Below are positions 18,915 to 28,174 of a DNA stretch of 44,843 nt, piece after piece. The position numbers and the translations under genes were made by a program. The DNA comes from Richelia sinica FACHB-800 (lineage in GTDB: Bacteria > Cyanobacteriota > Cyanobacteriia > Cyanobacteriales > Nostocaceae). The stretch lies in contig NZ_JACJTT010000043.1 of the NCBI RefSeq assembly GCF_014698825.1, positions 1 to 44,843 on the forward strand. The letters are read 5' to 3'. Position 1 is the stretch's first letter, and each line of letters starts with the position of its first letter. The notes beneath the pieces are model-generated. The model ran no database searches and was not told the DNA's origin. It was given only the letters and a program-made list of their open reading frames with translations.

Positions 18915-21900
18915 CTATCGAAGTGCTGTGTTAAGGATAAATGCTTTAACTTTAACACCTGATTGTGATAATTCTTCAGCTTGTTTTTCAAACTTTTCTC
19001 TTGCTTCATCAATAGTGATTTTTGGTGCTTTAGCTTTGTTAGAATCACTTTTATCCCACTGATTACAGTTAAACCAGCCCACTAAGTAAATGCCATTTTG
19101 GCAAGTATTATCTTTCAAATAGCGATTAACGAGTTGTTCTTTCATCGAAGTATTTAACTCCTCATTCCAACAACCTTTTACTTCAATAATAACTGTGATC
19201 TGCTTTAACACTTCTTCTTTTGGTTTCTTAATTATAGCATCTACTTGAATATCTGTTCTTTCTCCTTTACTTCCTCCTTGCAACGGTCTAATTTCTACTT
19301 CTCTATTCAGAATAATTCCTCTATTTTTAATATTGTTTTTTAAATACCTTGCCACGTAATCAGATAGGCTATTTTCATCCTTTGGAATATAAGTCGTACC
19401 TTTAATCTTGTTATGATGAACTTGAGTCAAAGAATCTATGTTTGCAAATTTATCAATAACCTGCTCTTCTTGTAATTTCTTGAGAAGAGATTTGCCTAAA
19501 TTTCTAACCTTTTTCCAGGGGATCTCATTCCATAAATCAATAACTGATGGATTTTGATCTTGCAGTTCTATGTCCAATTTTTTCAACGATTCAATGAGGA
19601 CATTTAGAAGTTCATTACCATCTTGAACAAAACGCTTTTCTGTATTACTAATAAGTTCAAAAATTTCAGATGGCTTGGGAGGATTCCATTCTTTACGTCT
19701 TCTGATAATTTGAGCTTCCACTAATACTCTGTTCATCCATGTTAATTCAGGTAATTCCTTACTAATTCGTTGAATTTCTAAGCAAGAGCGAGATGTTCCT
19801 CTTTCCTTGAGTTGAGTTAAAATACTGTTTCTAAAATCACTTATTTGTTCTCTATTTGTTATCTGATGAACACCTTCACAAACAGGATCTTCATTAGGTG
19901 GATATTGCTGAATCATCCAAATATATAAATCTGCTAGTTGTACTTCAGTGATATTTAAGTTAATACCAAATGAGTGACGATTAGCAATTGCTTCAAAAAC
20001 ATTACGACCAAATTTTGTATCCTGTTGAATCATTGACCAAATTAATAACCAATCATCAGAATCAGCGTTCTCAATTAAAATTCCAGTAGCTAATACAATT
20101 TTTTGATATTCTTCTTGTTCTATAGGTAATGGATTTGAAATTAAACTCTTAACAAATTCTTTAGCTGGTTGATATCCATATTTTAAAAGTTCTCTTAGTA
20201 ATTTTTCAATGGTATTTGGTTTGAGTGATTGATTATTATTAATTTCTCTCAAAATTATAGATTTAAAATACTCATCCCAGCATTTAGAAAATTTATCAAT
20301 AATAAAAACATCATTATATTGTTGATTTTCTTTATTAATTAATATGAGTAGAGTTTCAATAGTTTTATTTGGAGCTTTTTTATATGCTATTCCCACCAAA
20401 TCATAATAATTATTATCCACTCTACCTAGATTCGGATAGCTTACGATAACTGGTGTCCACTTTTGCCATATTTCATCTGTCAAGATATCTAAACTATTCG
20501 GTGATTCTTTAAGTAGCAAATAAATCGCTCTACAGCCAGATAAAGCCAATCTGTCAAAAGTGTTTGTACCTATCCATATGTAATCAATTTCATTTTGTTC
20601 TAAAATATATTTCTCAGCACCATTAATAATTCTTTGTTTAATAGTTTGATCTGCTTCTTTCCAACCTGGGATTTCAGTTAAATCATGTTCTAATTCATTT
20701 CCATAGTATTTACTTTGTGGTAATAAAGTCATTTCTAGATTTAATTGTAACCACCAATCTAATCTATCTGTGTTTTCTAAATTTTCCAAACATGAAATAA
20801 CTCTTTCTTTGGGTATTGGTTTTAATGGTAATTCTTCTTTTTGCCCTTTTTGTAAACTTCCCATCCTCTGATAACTTGCCTTCATCTTGTCAGCTTGCGA
20901 TGAATTTAACTCAATAGGCTCAAAGTAAGATATAAAATGATTGCGTAGAATTTCATTAGTCTGAGTTGCAGTTATGATAGCATCTATCTGTTTTGCATCT
21001 TGACGGTTAAAACTCCATTCAATTAGTTGAACCCAAATTTTCTGTACTTTCTGCAATTCTGTATTTTGCAACTTATCCAACATCCAGAATAAATCCTGAC
21101 TTAAAATCACTTGTTCTGTGAAGTCAGTTAGCGGGTGAATAATATCTGAATCTTTGTTTTGTTCAGTAATTTCTAAAACTAAATTTTCAAGTAAAATACG
21201 TCTTTTATTATCATCTTGTAAAAGTTCAGATTGAAAGTCATATTGACTATAATCTCTTTGAGTAATTAACTTTTGGTATTCTTGCCACTGTATAAGAGCT
21301 ATTTTTGAAAAAGCCTTTGCAATTCCAGGAATGTCAATATTTTCCCAAGCTTTAAGTAAAATTTCATTGCCAATTTTTTCAAAGGAATTACCAAATACTC
21401 TTAAACCTTGTTTTTCTAGCCATTGGAGAGCTAATAATAAATCACTGGGGTGAAGTTTTGATGCAAGTTTTTTATCAATAAAACTCTGATATCCACCAAA
21501 AAAATTTGCCCTCTTAGGTGGAGTAATAGCGTTAAATAATTCTTCTGCTGTTAAGTGTTCTGGCCACACTGCTTCTAAACTATATCCTTTCAGTCGATCA
21601 TCTTTATCTTCTTCAAGATTACCAATAGCTAAAGGTTTTAATTTTAATTTTGTCTCTGAATTACCAATTGAACAAAGAGCGTTTGCGGCATTAACTCTTA
21701 AATGTATAGATTGAGATGAATCTAATGCTAAATTTACTAAATCTTCTTGAAGATCATCTACTTCACATATTTTAGCAATGTCTATTGCTTCATCTCTTGC
21801 TTCTAATGAATTGTTAGAATCCTGAATATACGCACGCAGTTGTTCAGCTAATCTAGGATGTTTCAGTTTTTTGTACTTAAAATAGTTACCTAAATCTCGA

Positions 21901-23381
21901 TTTAACAGTTTTCCATCATTGTAATATTTCAGTAACCTATCAACTATTTTTTCTTTAATTTCTCCATTTGTTGGAATATCACTTCTTAAAAGTACATCTG
22001 GATCTGTTTTGATAATTTCTTCGAGACAATCAGGTCTCATACTTGCTAACCAAGCGGCAGTTTCATGGAGTTGAGGAATTAATTTAGATTCTGGATCTCC
22101 CTGAGAAACAATTAAACTCATTACTTGAACTAGAGGTATATTGCGCTCACTTAAATACCATGCAGCCAAAAACTCCGCGTAGGTTTGATGAGCAAATCCC
22201 ATTCTGTTACTACCACGAGAAGAAAATAATCCTGTAATAGATAAAACCTCATCTCTAATATAATTTTCTGTAACTAAAAATTCTTGCTGATTAATGGTTT
22301 CTTTGCCTACACATAAATGTAGGATAGCTATGTCTGATTCAGGCATATCTACCATTTCTGTACTTGTCCATATAGCAGTTTTTCTAGCTAAAAGTAAAAT
22401 GGATGCAATACGACCTGCTATAATTAAACGTTGATCAGAATTTAAACTACCTCGATGCCTTGCTGCCCTACGATCTGGATTATTCTCTTCACATAATTGA
22501 AGCAAACCCTGTTTGTATAATTCTTTTTTGGAATCAGGAAAGGTTCCATTTTTTAGGTAAGTATCAGTTAAAAACTTTAATGTAATTGGATTAATAGCAA
22601 GTGGGGTAGCTTCTTTATCTAAAATTCCTTGCATGAATAATTCAGTATCTATGCCTTCTGTATGCGCTGCTTCAATAATATCTACTCTACGTAAAGGAGC
22701 AAGTTGATATATTTTTATATTATTTTCTTCCCATTTTTCTTTAAGTTTATCTTCTAAACTAGAACTTTCTTCCCAAACAGATGTTCTACAAACTATACGA
22801 AAAAAAAGGCGTTCTTCAGGGGTATTAATAGAGTTACACTTACTTAACAGCAAATTAAATATAGCTATATTAAATAGTTTTATTTCTAAAATTTTTACAA
22901 TTAATAAATAAATAGTTGTCTTAACATTAAAATAATTTTCATTAGCCTGATTATATAAATTATCTATTTCATCTTTCAATATGAGAGGAAGTTCATTTAT
23001 TGAGAGTGAGCCTTCATCTAAACTATCTAAGAAAAGATGTAGCTTATGATTTCCATTAATCCATTTAATAACATTTTGGTTAGAAAATAGATCATCATCT
23101 AAATACTTTTCCAGTCTCGGCTTTCCAAGATTAAAGAATAAACAATCATCTTCAGATGTTTCTAATTCTTGTTCTAATTCACTAAATGCTTGAGTAATTG
23201 CTGTTGTTTTACCAATACCTGGCTCACCCAATAATACTAAACAAGGAATATGGGATATAGAATTAAATGGTACAACATCAGGATTATGACCATATTCCGA
23301 TTCTGGGTCTTCTAAAAATCCACCATAGTCAAACCTGATACTTTCCGCATTGATATACCAAAAGCGTTTCCAATTATACAT
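18915..23381 (-). CDS. Large STAND/NACHT-type NTPase with C-terminal PD-(D/E)xK nuclease-like domain
   Basis: A 1488-residue protein. A P-loop (LGEPGIGKT, 51-59) and Walker B (FLDSLDEG, 117-124) near the N-terminus begin a STAND-type NTPase module. SSRGSNRMGFAHQTYAEFLAAWYL after it is typical of the NACHT winged-helix end. The long middle (about 480-1330) is helical and repeat-like (HEAT-type), suited to ligand sensing. The last ~130 residues look like a restriction-endonuclease fold: E1362, TDIQVD (D1377/D1381) and IEVKG (E1400, K1402). Antiviral STAND proteins (Avs group) pair such sensors with nucleases that act after phage protein recognition, though usually with the nuclease at the N-terminus. 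The defence role is inferred from architecture and from its place near a CRISPR locus. No ribosome binding site is clear. Confidence 0.65.
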   Translation of the reverse strand: MYNWKRFWYINAESIRFDYGGFLEDPESEYGHNPDVVPFNSISHIPCLVLLGEPGIGKTTAITQAFSELEQELETSEDDCLFFNLGKPRLEKYLDDDLFSNQNVIKWINGNHKLHLFLDSLDEGSLSINELPLILKDEIDNLYNQANENYFNVKTTIYLLIVKILEIKLFNIAIFNLLLSKCNSINTPEERLFFRIVCRTSVWEESSSLEDKLKEKWEENNIKIYQLAPLRRVDIIEAAHTEGIDTELFMQGILDKEATPLAINPITLKFLTDTYLKNGTFPDSKKELYKQGLLQLCEENNPDRRAARHRGSLNSDQRLIIAGRIASILLLARKTAIWTSTEMVDMPESDIAILHLCVGKETINQQEFLVTENYIRDEVLSITGLFSSRGSNRMGFAHQTYAEFLAAWYLSERNIPLVQVMSLIVSQGDPESKLIPQLHETAAWLASMRPDCLEEIIKTDPDVLLRSDIPTNGEIKEKIVDRLLKYYNDGKLLNRDLGNYFKYKKLKHPRLAEQLRAYIQDSNNSLEARDEAIDIAKICEVDDLQEDLVNLALDSSQSIHLRVNAANALCSIGNSETKLKLKPLAIGNLEEDKDDRLKGYSLEAVWPEHLTAEELFNAITPPKRANFFGGYQSFIDKKLASKLHPSDLLLALQWLEKQGLRVFGNSFEKIGNEILLKAWENIDIPGIAKAFSKIALIQWQEYQKLITQRDYSQYDFQSELLQDDNKRRILLENLVLEITEQNKDSDIIHPLTDFTEQVILSQDLFWMLDKLQNTELQKVQKIWVQLIEWSFNRQDAKQIDAIITATQTNEILRNHFISYFEPIELNSSQADKMKASYQRMGSLQKGQKEELPLKPIPKERVISCLENLENTDRLDWWLQLNLEMTLLPQSKYYGNELEHDLTEIPGWKEADQTIKQRIINGAEKYILEQNEIDYIWIGTNTFDRLALSGCRAIYLLLKESPNSLDILTDEIWQKWTPVIVSYPNLGRVDNNYYDLVGIAYKKAPNKTIETLLILINKENQQYNDVFIIDKFSKCWDEYFKSIILREINNNQSLKPNTIEKLLRELLKYGYQPAKEFVKSLISNPLPIEQEEYQKIVLATGILIENADSDDWLLIWSMIQQDTKFGRNVFEAIANRHSFGINLNITEVQLADLYIWMIQQYPPNEDPVCEGVHQITNREQISDFRNSILTQLKERGTSRSCLEIQRISKELPELTWMNRVLVEAQIIRRRKEWNPPKPSEIFELISNTEKRFVQDGNELLNVLIESLKKLDIELQDQNPSVIDLWNEIPWKKVRNLGKSLLKKLQEEQVIDKFANIDSLTQVHHNKIKGTTYIPKDENSLSDYVARYLKNNIKNRGIILNREVEIRPLQGGSKGERTDIQVDAIIKKPKEEVLKQITVIIEVKGCWNEELNTSMKEQLVNRYLKDNTCQNGIYLVGWFNCNQWDKSDSNKAKAPKITIDEAREKFEKQAEELSQSGVKVKAFILNTALR

Positions 23382-23569
23382 AATTTTTACAATTTAATTT
23401 TTAAACATCACTAGATTTAATTTTACATCAATTTGTAAAACAGTGCTTTATCTTACAAAGTATCAGTACCAATTGAAATTTGTAGTGTAGTAAAGTCCTG
23501 TAAGATTCATTGTTTTGTTTTTGATACCAGAGCATCACTTACCGATTCTAACTCATTAATTATCACATT

Positions 23570-23582
23570 CCCCCACTGGGGG
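23570..23582. repeat. Small G/C hairpin upstream of the helicase gene
   Basis: CCCCC-ACT-GGGGG forms a perfect 5-bp stem 33 bases before the helicase start codon. It could be an operator or 5'-UTR hairpin. No other support was found. Confidence 0.3.
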
Positions 23583-23614
23583 ATTTATGAGGGCAAAGTT
23601 CAAAAAACCCCACC

Positions 23615-25600
23615 ATGAACACCCCCAACTACAGCTTACTACTACAAAGCCTGTGGACACCACCTACCACACCCATTCCCGAAAATTCCCCCTCAAATCA
23701 CCATCCCCCAGAACCAACAGAAATCACCGAATTTCTAGGAGAAGAAATACTCTATCAACAAACAATTCCCGCCACCGAACCTAACCTAAAAACCATCCCC
23801 AAAGACCTACCAAAACAACTAATTAGAGCAATACATTCATTAGGAATCACCCAACTTTACTCCCATCAAATCAAAGCCTTACAAGCAATCAGAAAAAGTA
23901 AAAGTTTCATCCTCACCTCCCCTACAGCCAGTGGTAAAACCCTCAGCACATACCCCGGCATTATCGAAGGTTGCATCACTCAACAACACCGAGCCTTAGC
24001 ATTTTATGGACTGCGAGCTTTAGCACTAGACCAATTCCATAAAATCTCACAATTACTTTCTACCATACCCCCAAAATATCGCCCAGTTTTAGCAATGATG
24101 ACAGGAGATGTTAAATCAGCAGAAAGAGAACAAATACTTGCCAGTGAACCCCATATATTAGGAGTCACCCCCGAATTAATTCACTTCCAACTCAAACAAG
24201 TTTGGAAATCGCCAAATTGGGCAAACTTTTATCAACAATTACGCTACATCTTAATTGATGAAGCACACACCCTTTCCGGTAGCTATGGTGCAAATATGGC
24301 TTGGTTAATTCGCCGGATTAAACTAGCAGTAGATAAATACGGTGGTGACTCCAAAAAACTGCAATTTATCTTCCTCAGTGCTACTTGTGGTAATCCTAAA
24401 CAATTAGCCTTAAAAATCTCTGGTTTAAACCCTACAAAACTCAATCCTAAACCATTAATTTGGATTCGTAAAAGTGGAGCAGCTTCACCACCCAGACAAA
24501 TAATTATCACCCAACCAAGTTACAATTTAACTGCTGACACAGCCCGAATAATTCAATTTTTACTCAATCAAAATAAATCAGGAATCGCCTTTTGTAACTC
24601 CCGGCGCAGTGTGCGAGAAGTCACAGAAATGTTAAAATCAAATCAAGTCACCGCATTTTACAGTGGCATTACTGCCGAGCGTCGAGCAGAAGTAGTTAAT
24701 CAACTTCAATCTGGTATAATCAAATGGATTATTGCCACAGAAGCCTTAGAAGCAGGAATAGATTTACCAGAATTAGAATGTTGTGTATTGCGTGGTTGGC
24801 CTGGTTCTAAAATGGCATATCAGCAACGCAGTGGTAGAGCAGGACGTTCTCAACCAGGACTCACAGTGCTGCTTCCCAATGCTTTAAACCCCATTGACTG
24901 TTATGTAGCAGAACATCCAGAAATGCTAGTATCTGGAAACGCTGAGGAAGTGTTTTTTAATGATGAATATCCCATCTTTGCAGCCAAACATTTGATGTGT
25001 GCAGCCGCAGAAACAGGCATTCCTACTAATAAAATTAAACACTATTTTGGTGCAGCAGCTTTTGATGTTGCCAAACTGTTATTAGCCCAAGGACATTTAC
25101 ACAAAGGTAAAAATGGTTTATGGGCTAAAGGTTATCCCCATAAAGATGTGAATTTTCGGGGTGGTTTATCGCAAACAACCATCAAATTAGTAGATGCCAT
25201 TTCAGGGGAAGAATTAGAGGAAATATCTGAAGATATCGCTCATCGAGAAGTGCATCCCCAAGCTATTTATAAACGACAAAATGCTAAGGGAAAAATGCTA
25301 ACTTATCAATGTATTTCCTTAGACCTTAACAGTAAACGAGCGATTTTAAAACAAATAACAGATAGTTCAATTTTTACGGTTGCAACTACGGTATCACAAA
25401 CCAGTAGTTTAACTGTGTTGACTGACCCAATAAATTTACCATTGCTGTTTTCTTCAGATGGTATGGAAGAAAAGAAACAGCAGGAACAGGAACAGAAAAT
25501 AAAGGGGAAAATTTCGCACTCTGCACCTTTAGCTGAAGTTGAAGAATGTCAAGTAGAAGTTACGCACGAGTTACGGAATAAACTAACCGCAGAGAAATGA
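23615..25600 (+). CDS. DEAD/DEAH-box helicase (MrfA/Hrq1-like), N-terminal part
   Basis: A 661-residue superfamily 2 helicase. It has the Q-motif region LYSHQIKAL, Walker A SPTASGKT, the DEAH box in LIDEAHTLSG, SAT in FLSATCGNP, a helicase C domain with FCNSRRSVREV, ATEALEAGID and QQRSGRAGR. This set fits the MrfA/Hrq1-like helicases, which in other bacteria act in DNA crosslink repair and carry a C-terminal DUF1998 zinc domain. Here that domain is in the next frame (25605-26357). The last ~60 residues of this ORF (EEKKQQEQEQ and after) look like low-complexity linker. The stop TGA is 4 bases before the next ORF, which is in the +1 frame. Either a natural split or a frameshift is possible. 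Confidence 0.8.
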   Translation: MNTPNYSLLLQSLWTPPTTPIPENSPSNHHPPEPTEITEFLGEEILYQQTIPATEPNLKTIPKDLPKQLIRAIHSLGITQLYSHQIKALQAIRKSKSFILTSPTASGKTLSTYPGIIEGCITQQHRALAFYGLRALALDQFHKISQLLSTIPPKYRPVLAMMTGDVKSAEREQILASEPHILGVTPELIHFQLKQVWKSPNWANFYQQLRYILIDEAHTLSGSYGANMAWLIRRIKLAVDKYGGDSKKLQFIFLSATCGNPKQLALKISGLNPTKLNPKPLIWIRKSGAASPPRQIIITQPSYNLTADTARIIQFLLNQNKSGIAFCNSRRSVREVTEMLKSNQVTAFYSGITAERRAEVVNQLQSGIIKWIIATEALEAGIDLPELECCVLRGWPGSKMAYQQRSGRAGRSQPGLTVLLPNALNPIDCYVAEHPEMLVSGNAEEVFFNDEYPIFAAKHLMCAAAETGIPTNKIKHYFGAAAFDVAKLLLAQGHLHKGKNGLWAKGYPHKDVNFRGGLSQTTIKLVDAISGEELEEISEDIAHREVHPQAIYKRQNAKGKMLTYQCISLDLNSKRAILKQITDSSIFTVATTVSQTSSLTVLTDPINLPLLFSSDGMEEKKQQEQEQKIKGKISHSAPLAEVEECQVEVTHELRNKLTAEK

Positions 25601-25604
25601 GGGT

Positions 25605-26357
25605 TTGAGAGAGACTTTGCGGAAGTCATGTCAAGAATATTTAACGCTGGAATTAAGTTTTGGTGAAGTGCAGCACATTACCAGTGGTTTCAATTTAATG
25701 ACGCAAATTCATGAGCAGACTTGTTTAAATAAACGCTGTCTCAACTATAAAGAACCGTTACCTCAACAACCACGCTGTCCTCTGTGTCGTAAACTTACCC
25801 GCAAAGCTGTAATTGTGAAAACTTTATCAGAAGAAAAGTTTAAACAACCTTACCGCACTCAGTTTTCTGCCCCGATGGTGAAAGTAACAATTAACTCTAG
25901 TGCGCGGGAATATATCCAGCAATTTGCAAAGGAAATGAGGAGCAGTTTAACTCGCACTAAAGAACCTATTCCTTCTGGTTATCAACAGTTGTGGGAATAT
26001 TCCAGTACCTTCATTGCTATCCACAGCTTTGGACATCAAATTATGAGAGCATTGCAGCTTGTAGCTAAAGTTGACCCCAAACAGGTGAATTTTACTGTGG
26101 TGAAGGAGTTGGGGGAGGGTAACAACTATACTGGTTATTTCTATGATACCAGTGATGGTGGTAATGGCGCGGCTGAAGCTGTGTTTAAACATCTGCCAAA
26201 ACTTGCGGAGGTTGGAAGAGCGATCGCACGAGATTGTAATTGCAATACTGGTTGTGCTAAGTGTCTCATTCAACATGGTTGTCCCGATGGGAATACTGCT
26301 TTATTGAAGCAGATGGGGTTGGTGTTGTTAGATGCAGTGGCTAAACCTGAAACATAG
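25605..26357 (+). CDS. DUF1998 zinc-binding part of the split helicase
   Basis: The 250 residues read as the C-terminal half of an MrfA-like helicase. LSFGEVQHITSGFNLMTQ near the start corresponds to the GEV...V.GY segment that precedes DUF1998 in single-chain homologues. SFGHQIMRAL and YDTSDGGNGAAEAVF are typical of DUF1998, and the cluster CNCNTGCAKCLIQHGCP is its four-cysteine zinc site. The open frame begins at 25587, inside the end of the upstream ORF, and the only start near its left edge is a TTG with no ribosome binding site. It is therefore probably made by coupling or frameshifting, or it is the detached half of a broken gene. Confidence 0.7.
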   Translation: MRETLRKSCQEYLTLELSFGEVQHITSGFNLMTQIHEQTCLNKRCLNYKEPLPQQPRCPLCRKLTRKAVIVKTLSEEKFKQPYRTQFSAPMVKVTINSSAREYIQQFAKEMRSSLTRTKEPIPSGYQQLWEYSSTFIAIHSFGHQIMRALQLVAKVDPKQVNFTVVKELGEGNNYTGYFYDTSDGGNGAAEAVFKHLPKLAEVGRAIARDCNCNTGCAKCLIQHGCPDGNTALLKQMGLVLLDAVAKPET

Positions 26358-26387
26358 CATTTTGTAGTTGTTGAACTTGCAACAATA

Positions 26388-26418
26388 CCTACCCTCAACA
26401 GCGTACTCAAAGGGTAGG
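26388..26418 (+). terminator. Hairpin after the helicase genes
   Basis: CCTACCCT (26388-26395) pairs perfectly with AGGGTAGG (26411-26418) across a 15-base loop, followed by ATTTAATTT. It lies 30 bases after the DUF1998 stop and probably ends that transcript. Confidence 0.5.
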
Positions 26419-26493
26419 ATTTAATTTGCATAATGCTAAAGGTGTACCTAAAAAGGTTCACCAAATAATTTTCCAGTTTTGGCAGAGGTACTG

Positions 26494-27096
26494 ATGATAG
26501 ATGCGGCGGTAATATTTGATATGGACGGTTTGCTAATCAACAGCGAGCCTTTTTGGCACAGAGCAGAAGTAGAGGTATTTAATGCTTTGGAAGTGCCATT
26601 ACATGAGAGTATGTGCAATCAAACAATGGGTTTGCGTTGTGATGAAGTTGTTAGCTATTGGTATGCACGGTTTCCTTGGACAGGTACGAGTCAGTCTGAG
26701 GTAGCTGAACGGATTATTAATCGTGTCAGCGAACTTGTAGCAACTCTTGGACAGCCCATGCCCGGTGCAGTGGAAACTATACAATTATGCCAGCAAATGC
26801 ACTTACCCTTGGGATTGGCTACGTCATCACCCATCTGTCTGATTGACGTAGTTCTAAACAAGCTAAATTTGCAAGACACATTCGATGTTATCAGTTCTGC
26901 TCAGACAGAGGAATTTGGCAAACCCCATCCAGCAGTGTATCTGACAACTGCCAATCGCCTCGGTGTGCATCCACAAAAGTGTGTGGCATTTGAAGACTCT
27001 ATTCGCGGCATCATCAGTGCTAAAGCAGCTTCTATGCGATGTATTGCCGTCCCAGCATTGGAGGAAAGAGAAGACCCCCGATTTGCGATGCTCTGA
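26494..27096 (+). CDS. HAD-family sugar-phosphatase-like protein, C-terminus truncated
   Basis: A 200-residue HAD hydrolase of the beta-phosphoglucomutase/2-deoxyglucose-6-phosphatase (HxpB/YniC) type. The nucleophile motif is FDMDGLLINSEP, motif II is LATSS, the lysine lies in EFGKPHP and motif IV is CVAFEDSIRG. Such enzymes dephosphorylate small sugar phosphates in the cytoplasm. The ATG at 26494 follows GAGG at 26485-26488 and is preferred to a TTG at 26479. The frame stops early at 27094-27096. Removing the 26 bases at 27085-27110 restores AIADVKLDSLEQINELWL and a stop at 27180-27182, which matches the usual end of this family (DPRFxxADVKL). Catalytic residues are upstream of the lesion, so some activity may remain. 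Confidence 0.8.
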   Translation: MIDAAVIFDMDGLLINSEPFWHRAEVEVFNALEVPLHESMCNQTMGLRCDEVVSYWYARFPWTGTSQSEVAERIINRVSELVATLGQPMPGAVETIQLCQQMHLPLGLATSSPICLIDVVLNKLNLQDTFDVISSAQTEEFGKPHPAVYLTTANRLGVHPQKCVAFEDSIRGIISAKAASMRCIAVPALEEREDPRFAML

Positions 27097-27115
27097 AGGA
27101 GCCGCTGGAAGCGAT
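27085..27115. repeat. 26-bp insertion flanked by 5-bp GCGAT repeats
   Basis: GCGAT occurs at 27085-27089 and 27111-27115, with 21 extra bases between. The second copy belongs to a HIP1 octamer (GCGATCGC). Excising one copy plus the 21 bases rejoins the HAD reading frame exactly. The size and 5-bp duplication resemble the very small dispersed repeats described in Nostoc genomes. Confidence 0.55.
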
Positions 27116-27227
27116 CGCAGATGTCAAACTGGATTCATTAGAACAGATTAATGAGTTGTGGCTGAAGGAGTTTTTCGCTTAATCGAGCGAAACAACGACG
27201 GCAATAATTAACCAAAATAATTAATTT

Positions 27228-27242
27228 GCAGCGTAACGCTGC
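27228..27242. repeat. 15-bp near-perfect palindrome
   Basis: GCAGCGT and ACGCTGC flank a single A, 29 bases before the preferred start of the next gene. It may be an operator or small dispersed palindrome. Confidence 0.3.
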
Positions 27243-27270
27243 CTGGGAGAGATGCAATTTCCTCCCAACT

Positions 27271-27927
27271 ATGCCAATAATCAATCTTGCTGATATTCAA
27301 CAAATTACTAAAAATCAGCAACAGCTTCTATTTCCTCACCAAAAACACCATCAAAATCACTCTGCTTCTAATTCTATTATTGCAGATAACTTTCAACTGG
27401 TGATGAAACAGTTATTTTTACAACTTCCTATACAACCGTTCTTAAATGACCATCCGCAAATAGCTCAATTAGTTAATCAAGTACAGGAACTTGCACCAGA
27501 ACTTTTTCACCCACGCAAGAAGTTATTAGTTGATAACGCCATCATTGCACCTTTAACAGTAAATAATGAAAATTACTTTATTCAAAGTATCACAAATATA
27601 GCATTTAAACGGGGTATTCCCAGAATTTATGAATGGGCGGTGCGTTATCCTAAAGTAAGCTGGCAAGACCGGATAAAGTTGTGGAATACGACTATTCAAT
27701 ACGCAGTTATTCCTAACCAAATGCAGCTTGTTATTTTAGCATTAGACCCTGTGAAACCAGCGCAAAGATTAAATATATGTTGGCACAAAAAGTATCATCG
27801 ACAGACTGAAAAATGGTTAATTAAACTCCTGAATCAACCTCAAGAGAATGATGCACAATCAAATAAAATTAATCAGGATATATCGTCACTAGTCAATTTA
27901 AATGATATTTCTGAAGTTAGCATTTAA
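27271..27927 (+). CDS. Unrecognised conserved-looking protein
   Basis: A 218-residue soluble protein of no family I recognise. The sequence is rich in Q, N and H near the N-terminus (about residues 13-35), followed by a better-ordered part with RKKLLVDNAIIAPLTVNNENYFIQ, PRIYEWAVRYPKVSWQDRIKLWN and a C-terminal KKYHRQTEKWLIKLL. The ATG at 27271 is chosen over a TTG 45 bases upstream, because that extension runs through a palindrome. No ribosome binding site is clear. It stands alone between the HAD and reductase genes on the same strand. Confidence 0.6.
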   Translation: MPIINLADIQQITKNQQQLLFPHQKHHQNHSASNSIIADNFQLVMKQLFLQLPIQPFLNDHPQIAQLVNQVQELAPELFHPRKKLLVDNAIIAPLTVNNENYFIQSITNIAFKRGIPRIYEWAVRYPKVSWQDRIKLWNTTIQYAVIPNQMQLVILALDPVKPAQRLNICWHKKYHRQTEKWLIKLLNQPQENDAQSNKINQDISSLVNLNDISEVSI

Positions 27928-28174
27928 CCCTCTTTTGTCACTTTTCCAAGATGAAAAGACGTAACCCTTATCAAAAAAGAGTTTTAATCTCGATTTCAAC
28001 GTCATCTATTTCAAACTCTGCACAACTTTATTCATACAATTTCTTGGCCTTCACGTCCACCAAAAACTGGTTTTTTAAAATCTTCAATCTCACAATCTCC
28101 AACTTGCCAGTAATCGTCCCGTCATTTTTGATATAAATTATCCTAAATACTTAAAAACGATTCCAGTTAGACTT

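Noticed and set aside
27951-28136. 61-codon frame before the reductase gene
   Set aside because: No ribosome binding site, low-complexity composition and no recognisable features.
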